A DNA stretch of 64,000 bases from Cryptomeria japonica (Eukaryota; Streptophyta; Pinopsida; Cupressales; Cupressaceae). The DNA is taken from assembly GCF_030272615.1 (NCBI RefSeq), contig NC_081406.1, positions 144,992,091 through 145,056,090 of the forward strand. Reading direction: 5' to 3'. A program made the translations under genes and the position numbers. Every line of letters starts with the position of its first letter. The stretch's first letter is position 1. Positions 1-12,779 of this stretch are shown one piece after another. The notes beneath the pieces are model-generated. The model ran no database searches. It was not told the origin of the DNA and saw only the letters and a program-made list of their open reading frames with translations.

Positions 1-330
1 CTGATTTTTCTGACCTTAGGCCGACCTAGGAGCATTATTTTCCAAATTGCAAACTTGAAGACCCGATGCCCAACAAGAGACCGGGCCCAAAATAGGGCCA
101 GGGACCAGGGCGCTGGGTGCCATGGTCCCACCTCCCAGGATAGCAGGGTGCAAGGAGGATCAGGCCAAGGTGCAGTTTTTGATGTTGTAAACAGGTTTCG
201 GGGTCTCCATTCAGGTTCAACGTTGCGCCGCCATCGTGAAGACCCAAATGCAGTCAAAATTGCAAGTGTCGCAATTTTACGATGCTACACATTGTATCTA
301 GATGAGGCATTAGGGTCGATCCTATTAAGG
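1..330. other. GC-rich non-coding segment, possibly LTR-derived
   Basis: This stretch is richer in GC than its surroundings and carries several GGGCC/GGACCAGG/CCTGG-type words that could pair with each other. The short ORFs in it look accidental. A similar style of sequence (repeated ACCAGG, CCAAGG and CCCTGG words) occurs at 53445-53640, so both may be LTR or leader pieces of one gypsy-like family. It lies just before a gypsy polymerase remnant on the plus strand. I could not define ends or a target duplication. Confidence 0.3.
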
Positions 331-337
331 TAAAATC

Positions 338-1340
338 TATTATGGAAATGTCTCCCCCAAGGACCATCAAACAACTAAGAATTCTTCAGGGAAATCTATA
401 GTTACTTCAACACTTCATAGCTTAGTTGTTGAATAAGTCTCAACTATTCACCCACTTAATTTACAAAGAAACAACCTTCAAATGGGATATAACTTTCCAA
501 CAAGGCTTTGAAAAGATCAAATAGTATTTGGCTAATCCACCTATTCTCATTCCTCCTATTCCAGGAAAGCCCTTCATCTTATATGTTTCAGCTACAATGG
601 TCGCACTGGGGGCATTTCTTACTAAAATAGATGAGAGTGGTAACGAGTAGCCCATTTACTATATCAGTTATACCCTAGTGGGTTATGAGCTTAATTACAC
701 TCCCATGAAAAAAGTATGTCTAGTCGTGGTCTTTTCCTCCCAAAAAATTAGGCACTACATGCTCAATCACAATGTTAAAATCATGTCTAAAGTATATGGA
801 TAGAAAAGAAATCAAGGTCGAGTCATCATAAATTAGCTAGCCAATTAACCCATAATGGATGCATATCCTTTGGTTTCAAAATTTTCTGATGAGCATCTTT
901 GCAACATCAACAAATAACAAGTGTGGAAACTCTATTTTACTAATTTTTTTATGTCACTTGGATTAGGAGTGAGGATTCTATTTTTCCTTCCCCAAGACAT
1001 TCAAGTTGGCCTTCCCATGCATGAATAACATAACTAAGTATTAGGATCTTCTTATTGGGTTAAAAAAACCAATTAAATGGAACACCACCCAATTAAGAAC
1101 TCTTTGGTGATTCCTAGCTCATAATCAAACAAGTTAATTATGAGTTCTAGACTAAGGATGACAAGTGGCTTCCTGATAAGAGAATGGTTTATGAATTTAG
1201 GAATTATTTCTAGTCCATTAAATTTGATCAAGTCCTAAGGCTATAAAATAAAGAAGTTGGTTCCATGCTACAATGGGTCTCTTCTAGATGTGTTTCATGA
1301 TGTTTTTGAGTATGAATTTTGGTTGAGAAACTTCACATGC
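338..1340 (+). pseudogene. Ty3/gypsy reverse transcriptase-RNase H remnant
   Basis: Conceptual plus-strand translation shows the late part of a Ty3/gypsy polymerase. In order it has a segment around 'TIKQLRILQGNL' (the RT-to-RNase H connection, usually KQLRSLQG), 'YLANPPILIPPIPGKPFILY' (usual YLxNPPVLxPPxPGKPLxLY), then 'YISYTLVGYELNYTPMKKVC' and 'SSQKIRHYML', which match the RNase H region of plant gypsy elements. A further RNase H-like part follows at about 900-1010. In-frame stops (one near 648 in 'GNE*PIYY') and frame changes break it throughout, so it is not functional. No LTR, integrase or primer site could be assigned. The family assignment rests on recognised motifs, with no alignment made. 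Confidence 0.72.
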
Positions 1341-2740
1341 CAAGTTATGAGGGTCCAGATATGAAGATGGTGTGTGAGATTGTTGGCCCCCAGTCACCAT
1401 GGTACCAAGATATTTATATCTACCTTAAAATGGTGTCGTTTCTAGTGTAGACATAGATGGAGTGTTTGGGTGGGACTATCCAACTATGTAGCATAGAGTT
1501 AAACACAATAAAAATGACTCAAAACATTCTAAAAAACAAAAAGATTGATATATTTACCATTAGAAACATACATTATATCATATGTCTTCATATAAGGAAT
1601 AACAATGGGCTCACAAACCTACCACAAGGCATTACAAGTTACACAATGGGTACACTGTCTCGATCAAAGTCCCTTGGACTAGAAGATTTGAATCTAATGA
1701 TCAAAATTACTATCTAACTACTTCACTATCATTTTAGTGATTACAAAATGATCTTATATATGGTTCTCTAGCTTCAACAAAGATCTATGTCGGCCTCAAG
1801 GGTCTCAATACCCAATAATGCTAACACATGTAGGTCAACTTCAAAACATGAAATGATACACTACAAAAGATGAAAATGTGTTGGAGACCACAAGAAATGG
1901 TTTCCCTAGAACCTAAATGTATCAAGTGACATTCCAATTAGATCTCCATGCAATGCGGAAGTTCCGCAAGTGGGATCTTTCAACTAATACAAAATACTCC
2001 GACATAAAAAAAAAATGAATGAACTTATAGAAGTGATAAATTAGCAATGATAAATACAAATTGTTAGACTATTAGATATGATGTATATGACCTCATGTAG
2101 GGTGTAAATGTAGACTCTCAAGTCAAGAAGAGAAAGATTTAGTGAATTATGAAAAGAAGTGTTGAGACGGCTATAAACTGGAATGCAAGAAAATAAAATT
2201 ATTTATAGTTGATGTGGGATTGCTTGGTAACTTGGGATGCTCCTGCATCAACTTCCCCCATCTTACGTGAAACCAAATCCAAAACCTCATTCATCATTCA
2301 TCCCATTTCACCATTCTAGTAGATAATTTTTATCGTTGAGGTTATCATGATGTCCTCTCTTGATGTTTATACATTATGGAAGATAATATCACATTACAAG
2401 AAGTGCACACTGGACTTTATGGTGCCCATTCAAGTGGTATTGTTGTGGCAAGCAACTTTTAAGAACAATGTATTATTGGGATACTATGGAACATGATGCC
2501 TATGAGTATGTGAAGAAATGTTTACCTTTCTAGTACACAAAAATATCATCTATGCCTCAACACAAAACTTGCAACCAATCACTACATTGTGGCCCTTTTC
2601 TCATTAGGGCCTCAACCACATCAGTAAGATTTCCCCTCCATCATCCAATGGGCACAAGTTCATTATCGCCACCATGTTGGGATTTCTTTTAAAAAATTTG
2701 TCTGGCATAGGTCTAGGCTTTATGTCTCTTATTATATCTT
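1341..2740. other. No gene recognised
   Basis: No ORF here has recognisable protein motifs. The 86-codon ORF at 1457-1717 has no family signature and low-complexity codon use, so I treat it as chance. The sequence is AT-rich and probably old transposon debris. Confidence 0.4.
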
Positions 2741-2746
2741 AGGTTT

Positions 2747-2779
2747 AAAACCCTTAAACCCTTAAGCCCTAAACCCTAG
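2747..2779 (+). repeat. Interstitial telomere-like repeat
   Basis: About 30 bases consist of degenerate and exact CCCTAAA-type units (ACCCTTAAACCCTTAAGCCC followed by TAAACCCTAG). This is the plant telomere repeat type in short interstitial form. Similar double CCCTAAA units lie inside both LTRs of copia element A (near 41900 and 47930), so such motifs can also be parts of retrotransposon sequence. Confidence 0.5.
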
Positions 2780-3726
2780 TGTTGTCTCATTTTCCTTTCC
2801 TTCTATTTGTTCGGTGACCCTCAGCAATCAATTCTTGGTGTTTTAAGTTATCACTTAATCCCATCACTTCATTTCAATGATCAACCCATTTTTGTTAACC
2901 ATCTAGTCATCTTTCTTTCCCATACTTCTTATCTTCCTGCACCTTTAGCCAAATCTATGACCCAGATTGTCGTACAATTGCATGATTAAATCAAAGAGCT
3001 AGTTTACACTAACTCCACAACACCGCTACCAATGTGACAAATGGGTCCCATCGAGGATGATGTCAGATATCATGGGGAAATAAAAGCATGGACACATGGA
3101 TGGTTGGGCCATGTAATAAGGATGTGGGTCCTATGATCCCATCTCCTGAATGAGATAAATAGAGATATCTTTGTGAAAGACCAACGATTGCAATTCTCAT
3201 GCAATTACACAATTGAGCAAGGGTGTGATGCACAGCTAACTTTGCAATACCAATAAAGAATCGTGAGAAAAGGAATATAAAATAATAAAATTTTTATGTG
3301 TTAGCCTCTTATTCGTCGCTGAGTGGCCAAGATTTTGTTGTTGGGGCCCCAACATTCCAATATGAATTGTAACAACTTTCTCTTGCCATCACAGTAGCTT
3401 ATGTGCCTATAATAAATGAGCTCAATTGCCCATTATGATCTAGATTTACTCGACTATATCAACACTGTCTTTGGTCAATTTTACATTTACATTGCTCTAG
3501 ATATACTTTGAATCTCTTTGTAATTCCTTGTTATCATAATTATGGTTTGCATGATAAGGTTTATCGCATTATTATTGTTGCATTTTCTATATCATTCGTA
3601 TTGCTTTCCTTGTGTTCCTTGATTGTGTGTAAGTTTTTTTTTAATGAATTTAGGTTGCAGTTTGAGCTTAATTTTAAAGTCTTAGGTTGCTGTCTCAGTA
3701 AGCTCGTGAAAACCCTACACTTAGAA

Positions 3727-6700
3727 ATGGCAGAATCCTCAAGTTTGGGGAAGAGGAAGTTTTCAGATGAAGTAATTTCTCAATTTACCAACTCATTTGA
3801 AGCACATAAGAGGTCAAAACCAGGGTCCAGACTTGATGAGTTCATTATTGATCACTAAATCAAAATTAGGGATGCACTGATTCCACCATGGGGTTTCAAC
3901 CTATGGAGAAGAGGATACAACAAAAAGAAAGAGAGAGATTCAATATCAAATATCTAGAATTGCAATTTGGGGAGACTTGTGGTCCCAAATGTATATGTAA
4001 ACACTGAATTGATCACTGTTATTGCTACAAACTACAAGCCAGATACTAGAGATATTGTGGCAAGTGAGGTTGGCACTCTCACCGAAATTACAAGGGATGT
4101 CATCAATGAGGTTTTCGTGCTTAATCACAATACGGATTGGGCTGTTGGCCCACAAGAGTTGGATGCAGAATACAAAAACAATGAGAACCTATATAGGAGG
4201 AGATTGGCTTCATTTAGGCCTCCGGGGATAAAGGGGGCTGATAAAAAGATGACTCCACAACAAACTTCCCCCTACAATATTGACTTATTTACTGGTTATT
4301 TCATAGATACCTATTATGCTCTATGACTGATATGTGTTGCAGATGCAAGGGATTTGATTCCTAATTGGATGTTGGTAATATGCATGGATGTAAAAAGTAG
4401 GGATATCAATAGGCCTTTTGATTTTTCTTCCTTGGTGGCAGAGGGTCTTCAAAATGCCCTTTGTGATTTCAAACTGGAAAGTCATCAAATTTCAGGTATT
4501 ATTCTCTATTAATGCATATATTTTTGTACAATGACCTCAAGGTTTGGCATCCAAACCTACAAATAACAAATATGGTTAAAGGGGAGCAACTCCCAGTCCA
4601 AGAATGGACTTACATTTGGGACTCACACATGAATGAGTCTAACTATTTGGTTTTTGAAAATCTCTTTTTTAGAAAAATCTTGAGTATTTTGCAAAAGGAG
4701 GTTAGATGGGGTCTAAGCCAAAGAGCCAAAGAGTTTTTGAGACCCAAGGACCTTAAGCCTAAATTGGATATCCCTCATAATTGGGGATCATGGTTCTACT
4801 TCAAGGACCCTACAATCATTAAGGTATTTTGTAGTCATGTCACTCCTTGAAAGCTACCTATTATTGTTCAAGATAGGGTTGCCTTGTTAGAGAATGTGCA
4901 TGTCAACTATTTGAAGTTGACAAATCTTTGGTTGGTGGATCTAATAAGAAGGGATCAATGATCCCATCACAAGTTGTGATTGGGATATACCATTTCTTGA
5001 ATAGGAAAGTATATGAAACTCTTCATTCCATGTTGAATAAGTATAGATTACCTCGAGTTAAGTACACATTTTATCTCTGAATGGTTTGTCAAAAAGATTG
5101 GGAAGGTGAAGATACCATAAGATACCAAAGCATGATTGGGATAATGAAGAGGATTACAATAATGTGCTAAGAAGAAATGGAAGGTGGTATAAGATCCAGT
5201 ATGAGGAACACAAGAAGAAAAGGGGGACAGTACCTACTCTCATGCATGACAAATGTTTCTAATCCTAGAGACAAGGATGAAGGCTATCTTTGCCACTTAT
5301 CCAGATGTTGTTGATATTCCTCTACCACATAAGAGGCCCCAATTGGATGTTATGCCACCGGTTCAGAGAGTAGAGGGGGAAAATCCAGAGTCTCCTCAGT
5401 CAATTGGTTCTCTTATTGGTCTTGCCTCTGCTCCACCAAGTTATGATGATCCCTCTCTAACCTCTACTATTGTTCCCATGTCTTCTTACCCCTCTCCTTC
5501 ACAAAAATTACTTGTAAAGGATGCTATGAAAAATCCTATTGTTGCATCATCCTCAAGTGGCCCTCTTTCTCAAGTACTAGAAAGACCAAGGGTTGTGACC
5601 CCTCTACATATATTATCCTTGGGAACAGACATTCCATTTTAATTTGAGTTCCAAGGAAATGATCCTTTACCCACTCATAGGTTTAGCACAAGGCTAGATG
5701 TCACCATTTAGTATCCTCCTAAGGAATGGGCCCTAGATGTAGTTAAACTTGGGGGTGATCTCAACAATGATGTGAGACTAAATGTTGGTGAGCAGTTTAT
5801 GAGTGATGATCAGTTTGTGAACACTAGAGAATTCAGGCATTTTGTGATAAGAAATTTAACAAATAAGATGGAAAGGAAGAGAGGCATTGATTTTGATAGT
5901 CTAAGATAGGATGAGAGGTTGAAAATGAAGTATGAAATATTAAAGATTGCAAATCAACAATTAGCAACCATGACACCTGAGGTGGGGAGGTAAATTGTAA
6001 AGAGAAGTGGAGTACTCCTTTTAGAAGGGTGGGATATTTCTTCTACCACTATTTTTAATGAGCTTAGAAGGAGACATGACATTATTTAGAGGCAATGAAT
6101 CCAGAACAGAGAGAAAAAGTGCTCACTGGAGTAATTTCTTATGACCACCTTGATCAACTAGTGATTTGGTGCCTTCACCGAGTCACAAGGAGACCTAGAA
6201 TGAGCCATGCGATGGACCAATTATTTGGGAGTCTACTTGTCAAGAGATTGGCTGATACATCTATCATAGAGGTAATTGGTATGAATTTGAATGTGGTAAA
6301 GTTTTCCCACAAGGTATCCATAAAGACAAAGGAGGAGGTCATTTCTAAGGGAAAGAGTGACAACACTACAAGAGCAGTTGTATGTAGGACCTACATATAA
6401 ACCTCCTGGTATGATTTAATATTCCTCTAATGAAGTGATGGGATTGAGGAATAATCTATCCCAAGACAGGTTGGATATAATGAAATTAATCAATGAGATG
6501 GATTTGTTGAGGACAAGTACTTCACAAGTATGAAGGAGAGAGGGTAAATATGGCCAAATCATTGCTGGAGTCAAAGATCAATGAGATTTTGGACCATACA
6601 GACACAACATGCGATGAACACAAATATTTAATAAGACTCTCTCAAGAATATCTGAAGTGGCAAGGATCCGCAACTTGCTCACTATCCCATATGAGAAAGA

Positions 6701-6830
6701 AAATTGCAACATTAGAGGTTTCATTGGTTAAGCCTCTCTCAGACTACTTACATGCCATAATCATGAGATTCAGAGAAATATTTGAGGTGGTTAAGCATGT
6801 TTTAACTATTCACAAGTTATACACATAGAC
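3727..6830 (+). pseudogene. Degenerate ORF series of an unknown retroelement-like protein
   Basis: Plus-strand ORFs in a row (ATG 3727-3858, 3967-4326, 4512-4850, 5253-5642, 6095-6400, 6550-6828) look like pieces of one long decayed coding region separated by stops and frameshifts. The first piece starts 'MAESSSLGKRKFSDEV'. The next has a region with 'VINEVF' and 'YRRRLASFRPPGIKG', and the third has 'IWDSHMNESNYLVFENLF' and 'HNWGSWFYF'. I do not recognise a family. There is no protease, reverse transcriptase or integrase motif and no zinc knuckle. The mix of a long decayed ORF with no polymerase in transposon-rich DNA suggests a non-autonomous LTR element, but I found no LTR pair. Confidence 0.4.
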
Positions 6831-9130
6831 GATTGATAATGAGCTTAGGAGCTTTCAATGCTTGGTTACAAGTCACATGCCTACATTGTTTAACAAGGAA
6901 AAGAGCATAATAGAAGGTGGGAAGGTCCTCAAATCCAAGTCAATGGAGGGTAGACATAAAAATAATACAAAACCAGATACTTCCTTACGTTACTTCAGAT
7001 GATGCATAGTTCCAAAAAAAGTTAGGGTCATACGTGGATGCACTGTCAAGGCTTGATAGTGGGATGACTAGAATGGAGGTGATTAGAATAGAGATAGAAG
7101 GAAAGGTGTACCAACAACATCTCAAATCCCTCCAAAAATTAAAGAAACATTGATTTAATGATTCTTTATCCTTTCTCCTTTTTTCTTAAGTTTTGCAGAT
7201 TCGAAAAATTTTGAATTTTTAAATTTGCAATTTCCTGCCTTTTCTCTAATTTTGTTTTTCTCTTTCCTTTCTAATAAAATTTGAATGTATTAAGTTTAGA
7301 ATAATTTTATTTCTTGGATAAATCACCATTCTTTCATATATACCTCAAGATGTTGACCTTTATCCTTCTTATTAATTCCATATCTTTGAGATGGATTTGT
7401 AAGTTGCTTTACGTCGATGTGTATTAAATAGGTCTATAGGGTTATCACACTTTTCAAATTGATAAGGGAGATCAATAAAAGAAAAGAAAGATTCCAAATC
7501 ATCTCCAACATCTACCACCTATGGAGCAATAGAGAGGAATGTCTATCTATGTTAGGAATCCCAAAAAGTCATTTGTTTTTTTCCTGTCAGTCGGTTACCT
7601 AAATTTTGATATTGTAAAAGGCCCGAAGCTTGTTGCATCCTTAATTTTTCTATAAGAGGATAATCAAGGCCTTATTTTCTTCCTCTTCTTCCTCAAGACA
7701 AATATATATACAATTAGTTATGAGAGAAGCTTGTATACTCATTTTTTACCAAGGGTGAATGGTATGCAAAAGTGTTCATAAAATTTGCAGTGCAATATTG
7801 TGACTCAGTCTCATGTCCTACTTGCAATAAATTTTTGCAAAGGATATGTGTGAATATTTTTCTTTTATATATAAACATTTTGAAATCCAATTCAATGATT
7901 TCTAAGTTGTTTCTATATGCTTGTTATCCAGAATCTTATATGAATCAATGAAATCAAGGGTTTTCGGTTCATATATCTTCACTATCTTGATGAGTTTGAA
8001 TAAATTCTAGATTCTTCTAAAGTAGAAGATTAAATTTTCTATTTTTATTTAAAAATATTCTATGTAGAGAAAAATTATTGAGATACAGTTGTGAAATTCA
8101 TTTCATGCTATGACTGGTATTAGGTATCAATCTTATTTGGCAAGAGATACAACAAAACTTTCACATATTATATTGTAATAATGTTTCATCTAGCCCAATG
8201 GACAAGAAACTGATCATAGTATTGTATTGTTGATTATGACAAAGAGAAAGGTTTTACAAACAATATAGTAACTATTTTTACTTTTTCATTTTCTACTTTC
8301 AAGCATATAGGACAATCATTTCTCATTGTGATCAGGATTATATAAGGGTGAAAGACCACATCCTAGAAGTTTTAAAGTTTATTGAATTACATAGTAGGCT
8401 AAGAACATATTTGTTGTAGCATCAAAGAAGTCTAAAAGTATTAAAGGTGCTACTGTAAGGGATACCCACCTAGGTTTTGTAGAGCTGAAGTTTAGAGAGG
8501 GTGACTAGATCCTTATCTCTAGTCATCACTCTTTTAATCGATGTACTTGAGGGAATTTCATTCTTTTGTTAGGGCCATATTCCTTTAAATTGTGTAATAT
8601 TTTGGAGTTCATTTAGGTGCATTTTATCATATCATTATTAGATTATCATTTAACCATTTACATATGTATTATGAACCATTATTATGATACATGCATCATG
8701 AATCCATCATCCATATAGAATCATATCAATGTCATGATATTCATCACATATAAGAATCACATTTTAAATGGCATCATACATCAAAAGACATTAGGATCAT
8801 CATATATATTGATAATCAACCTACATAGTCAACATGGCATGCATTACATCCTACATCACACACTTTAGCAGCGTAAGCATAATCATAACATATCACATGA
8901 ATAATCTTAAGTGTCACATCTTACATCATGAAATATTAGATCATAAGCATCAACAATATATGCATTCATAAACATCCATTACATAGAATAGGCATAACAC
9001 AACACCATAGTCCACTATAAACAACCCATCATATATAAATCTCTCAAAAAATAATGTCCATTAGATCAAAAGGATGATGTGTACAAAGAATTAACTATAT
9101 AAATATTTATCTGCATCTATACATGAGCTC
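6831..9130. other. No gene; AT-rich, with a CATCA/ATCAT low-complexity stretch
   Basis: No credible coding region was seen. From roughly 8640 to 9010 the sequence is dominated by CATCA, ATCAT and ACAT words, a low-complexity run without a strict repeat unit. The rest is AT-rich and featureless to me. Confidence 0.45.
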
Positions 9131-11700
9131 AAAAAGTTGTTCACAATTGTCTCCAGCTATCCCTCCTCTAGAGATTCTTTGAAACTCCCCCGTGAGTGTG
9201 CCAGTAAGTGCTTAGTGGGTGTGTCCCAAACCTATCCCTTGTTTGGCCTAGTGGGTCATCCATCTATCCCTATTCTCTCTAATCCTATCTCACGTCCACC
9301 ATCCCATCCACCTCCCACTATATTTGATAACCCCAATGTCAATCCCTATCACATGGGTCCCCATCCTATCCCTATAAGTGATTGTGGTGGCCCCATTATT
9401 GATCATATATTGTGGTGAGAGGAGAATCTCCTCTCCAAATGCATACCACTCTAGGATTATTATCTACTCTTGGAGGATCCACCATTGCTAGTAGATGACC
9501 CACTCTGTGAAGTGGATCTTGAGTATGTCCAGACTACTCTGGGTAGAATATAGGGATATATCCTCTCAAGTGATACTACCACCTCATACACTACTATGTG
9601 TCATAGAAACTCCCTTGATAATAGAGAAGTTCTTTGCACTTGTTGTTGTACTAACATTTCCCCCTCCTCTCTTAGCCTCATCTCTCTATCTCTCTCCTAG
9701 AGTCATCTCTCTCTCCTTACCTCCTCCCTATCCCTCCTTAATTTCCTCACCTCCATTGATCCCCTCTCCCAAGTTGACTCTATTACATCCATGGTCACCT
9801 ACAATGTGTCCCTCTTTATGCGGGAACTATCTCTCCCCTCTTAGGATCCACCATTTCTAGTGTATGACCCATTCCTATTATATGGACCACTCCATGAAGT
9901 GGATCTCGAGGATACCCCTACTACTCTAGGTGGAATATAGGGCTATATCCTCTCAAGTGACACTACCACCTTATACACTACAATGTACCATGCAAACTCC
10001 CTTGATAATAGTGAGATTCATTGCACTTATTGTACTAATGTTGCCAAAGCTACCCCATCACCACCCCCTCCTCTCTTAGCCTCATCTCGCTATCTCTCTC
10101 CTAGAGTCATCTCTCTCTCTCTCATTACCTCCTCACTATCCCTCCTCAATCTGCTCACCACCATTGATCACCTCTCCGAAGTTGACTTTATCACATCCAT
10201 GGTCACCTACAATGTGATCCTCTTTATGCAAGAACTATCTCTCTCCTCTTGTGCTAAAGCAAGACCATCTTGGAGTTTATCCCTCTCCTCCCTCAATTCA
10301 TCCCTCTCCACCACCATGTTGTCATACATTTTTTGTAACCATTGTAATGCGGTGTCTAATTGCTATAGTTGTTCTCCCTATCTTTGACCTTGAGCTAATA
10401 TCTCCCCCTATCTCTAAGCCTTTTATAATTGCTTCTCTAACTTCTTAATATATCTCTACATACCCTAAATATCATGTGTATGTTGCATTTCCTATGCATC
10501 CACATCCACCCACAGTCTCCTCCTCAACCCACTCTTCGGTGGTACCACTATGGGCATCACTGGTGATTGATCAAGTTTTCCTTGTAGGCTCATTAATCTT
10601 TATGGCCTCTCATTTAGGTTGTGTTTACTGCTTAGCTATTGTATCTTTCTAAACCTTTGGCTTCCATACCCCTCATCATCAGTGATCCCCATAGTCCTCT
10701 TCTTTATCTCCACCCTATCCCCACCTCTCTCTACTCACATGATAGCTAACCTCCCCCCTCTCCATCCTCATCCATGCCTTGCCAATCTCCTTCATACTAT
10801 TAGAGGTGGTATCCTTGATACTCCTACAATACATAATCTCTATTGGTCCCACCATTGCACACATCTAGGTATCATCTAGGGATCATCTATCCCTCCCACT
10901 AGATCCCATACTGCCTCTTCTAAATCCATCCACTCCCTTTGTGTTGCATCCCTATTCATTGATGATCCCCACTCCCTCCCTTCTCTAGTTAGCCTCACAA
11001 ACTTGTTTTAATCTCCCAAGAATGTTCTTGCCTCACTCCAAACTATCATAGAACATGATTGATCATGTACCTATTGATCACATACTCTCTCCTCTTGGTG
11101 ATTTAAGTCATTGTTGTCATGAAGGGTATGTTCTTTCTATCCTCCACCCACCCACTATATCCCTATATGCCCTCCATATCACACTCATCTCCTCTAATAA
11201 TTCCAATATAGTCCTCCATTAGTCCACCATCAAGCCTACATATCTTAAAATCCCTCCTCAATTATATACTATTGGTTCGTCTTCACCCCTCTCTAATATC
11301 CTAGTGGTTGGGTGAGCTATGATGGTATGCTATCATGTTCATACCTACAACAATGTCACATAAATTACACTCCACCCCCCATGGTAATAGATCATATGGA
11401 ACTCTCTATAAATCTTGACTAACACTAGTGTACCTCATGCACATGGACTCCTCTTATCAACTGCATCCACTACTTTTTGGATCATCTTGAGTGATAAGGC
11501 TTGCCTTCCCTTATCTGGAATCAAGAACCCATTCACCAATACAATGCATAGATACATGTATATATTTGGTGTCGCCACTACATGCATTGCCTCCAATATC
11601 AACTACCCCTATGTAGGGGCACATTCGTCTACCCCAATAGAATTTGAAGCATTGAAGTAGGTGCTAGATTTCTCATGACCACAAGTGGCCTGCTAATTAG
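9130..11700 (-). pseudogene. Decayed coiled-coil coding region, family unknown
   Basis: The plus strand here is unusually rich in C and T, so the minus strand is purine-rich. Its translation contains charged coiled-coil runs such as 'ERDELREERDKLQDGLALAQ' at about 10325-10265, followed by a segment repeated in the tandem copies. Further right on the same strand (about 11420-11300) a segment reads 'KIYRELPYDLLPWGVEC' in pieces. Many stops break all frames. I do not recognise the family. The plus-strand ORFs at 9495-9860, 9983-10387 and 10619-10879 are best explained as shadows of the pyrimidine-rich composition. The coding assignment is an inference from charge pattern. Confidence 0.3.
9475..10250. 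repeat. Tandem duplication, two copies of about 370-407 bp
   Basis: Copy 1 (9475-9843) and copy 2 (9844-10250) both begin GGATCCACCATT and share long matching blocks: the CTCTCAAGTGA segment, CTCCCTTGATAATAG, the TCTCTCCTAGAGTCATCTCTCTCT block, ATCCATGGTCACCTACAATGTG and the final GAACTATCTCTC. Copy 2 is longer because of small insertions. The copies are diverged, so the duplication is not recent. It lies inside the minus-strand coiled-coil relic. Confidence 0.75.
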
Positions 11701-12586
11701 GTGTTGCAATATCATATAAATATCCTTTGTTGTCACAATAATCTCTCACATCGAGAGATGAAATATTATTGTATCTAAACACCATCACTCTACAACTGCA
11801 GATAATAGTCCATTGTCTGCCCTAATGTGGAGAATTCTCTCTAGGTGTCCCAAGCCAGTTTGATCTAATAGTACTCACTCAACACCACTAAAGTTGTTAG
11901 CTAATCACAATAATGTTGATCTCCACTATTGTAAAAATAACCATAAGATCATCAAATCTTCTTCTTACCTTAGTTAGTCATCTCTCTATCTAAGCCTTTA
12001 TTCTTTTTAATTATCTGGTGGTCTCGCCCTTTGATAGGGTGAACTCGCCAATTCATCTCTTTCTCTATATTTTTCTAGGATACTTAGTCTCACCAAAATA
12101 TTGGCGACCCCACCAAACCATCGATAAACCCGTCCTTTGACGGTGGACCTATTGAATCTCTTACTACCTTTTGGAAAAAAATTCATACTCACTATTAGGG
12201 TGGTGATCCCACCATTTCTCCTACATCTACCCTTCCATTTCAGCAATATCACCAATCTTACCATTCCCTTAGAAATTTAGGCTATCCCACCAAAATTTTA
12301 TCCCTCTCACTAGATTCCACCTATCTCGCCATTTTGGAAGAATGACAAGTTTGTTGGGATCACAATCTCCCCATTCCGAGAGCGAACTTGTCAAACATGG
12401 TCCATCTAGATCGCTGAATTTATTCCTACAAATGCATTACATGCAACACAAATAAAACATAGAGTCAAGGCTTTTGGTACTAACTAGAGGTTCCACTCTC
12501 TCTGTCCAACACACATCTTGAACCATGTCAATCCAATGCTTGGGGTACCCTCTAACTGTCATTTTGTCATGTAAAATTAGCTCTGA
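11701..12586. other. Non-coding; possible retroelement edge
   Basis: No gene was seen. On the minus strand a purine-rich tract followed by TG (GGGGAGATTGTGATCCCAAC, read from about 12380 leftward) resembles a polypurine tract plus LTR start, but no matching second LTR was found. The segment 12000-12330 repeats GGTGGGA/GGTGAGA/GGCGAG-like words on the minus strand. The 85-codon minus ORF at 12264-12007 covers this repetitive stretch and has no recognised domain. Confidence 0.25.
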
Positions 12587-12715
12587 TGGACTTGTAAAGC
12601 ACTAAGAGGGGGGGTGAATCAGTGACACCAAAACAAGTGCTACTTTAAACATTGAATGGTGAATAAACTTAACAAGTTTGATAAACAATATGCATGCAAT
12701 CAAAAATGAAAATAA
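12587..12715 (-). repeat. Element C 3' LTR fragment
   Basis: It begins TGGACTTGTAAAGCACTAAG on the plus strand, the same as the inner edge of the 5' LTR at 17636, with only scattered changes for about 130 bp (GTGCTACTTTAAACA and ATATGCATGCAAT are shared). Similarity then stops and coding sequence of the second gene follows at 12780. The missing part would have held the polypurine tract and the upstream LTR region. Confidence 0.7.
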
Positions 12716-12779
12716 TGTTAAAGTTTCTCTTCAACTGTGATAATGCATGCTACCATGTCTCCAACACGTTCTCAGTGTA

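Noticed and set aside
2747-2779. A chromosome end or telomere fusion site
   Set aside because: Only about 30 degenerate bases with ordinary transposon sequence on both sides.
9495-10879. Plus-strand Ser/Pro/Leu-rich ORFs resembling membrane proteins
   Set aside because: Their composition follows from the pyrimidine-rich strand, with no stable hydrophobic segment pattern or homologous domain.
12360-12385. LTR start preceded by a polypurine tract on the minus strand
   Set aside because: No partner LTR, primer site or coding region in the right place could be found.
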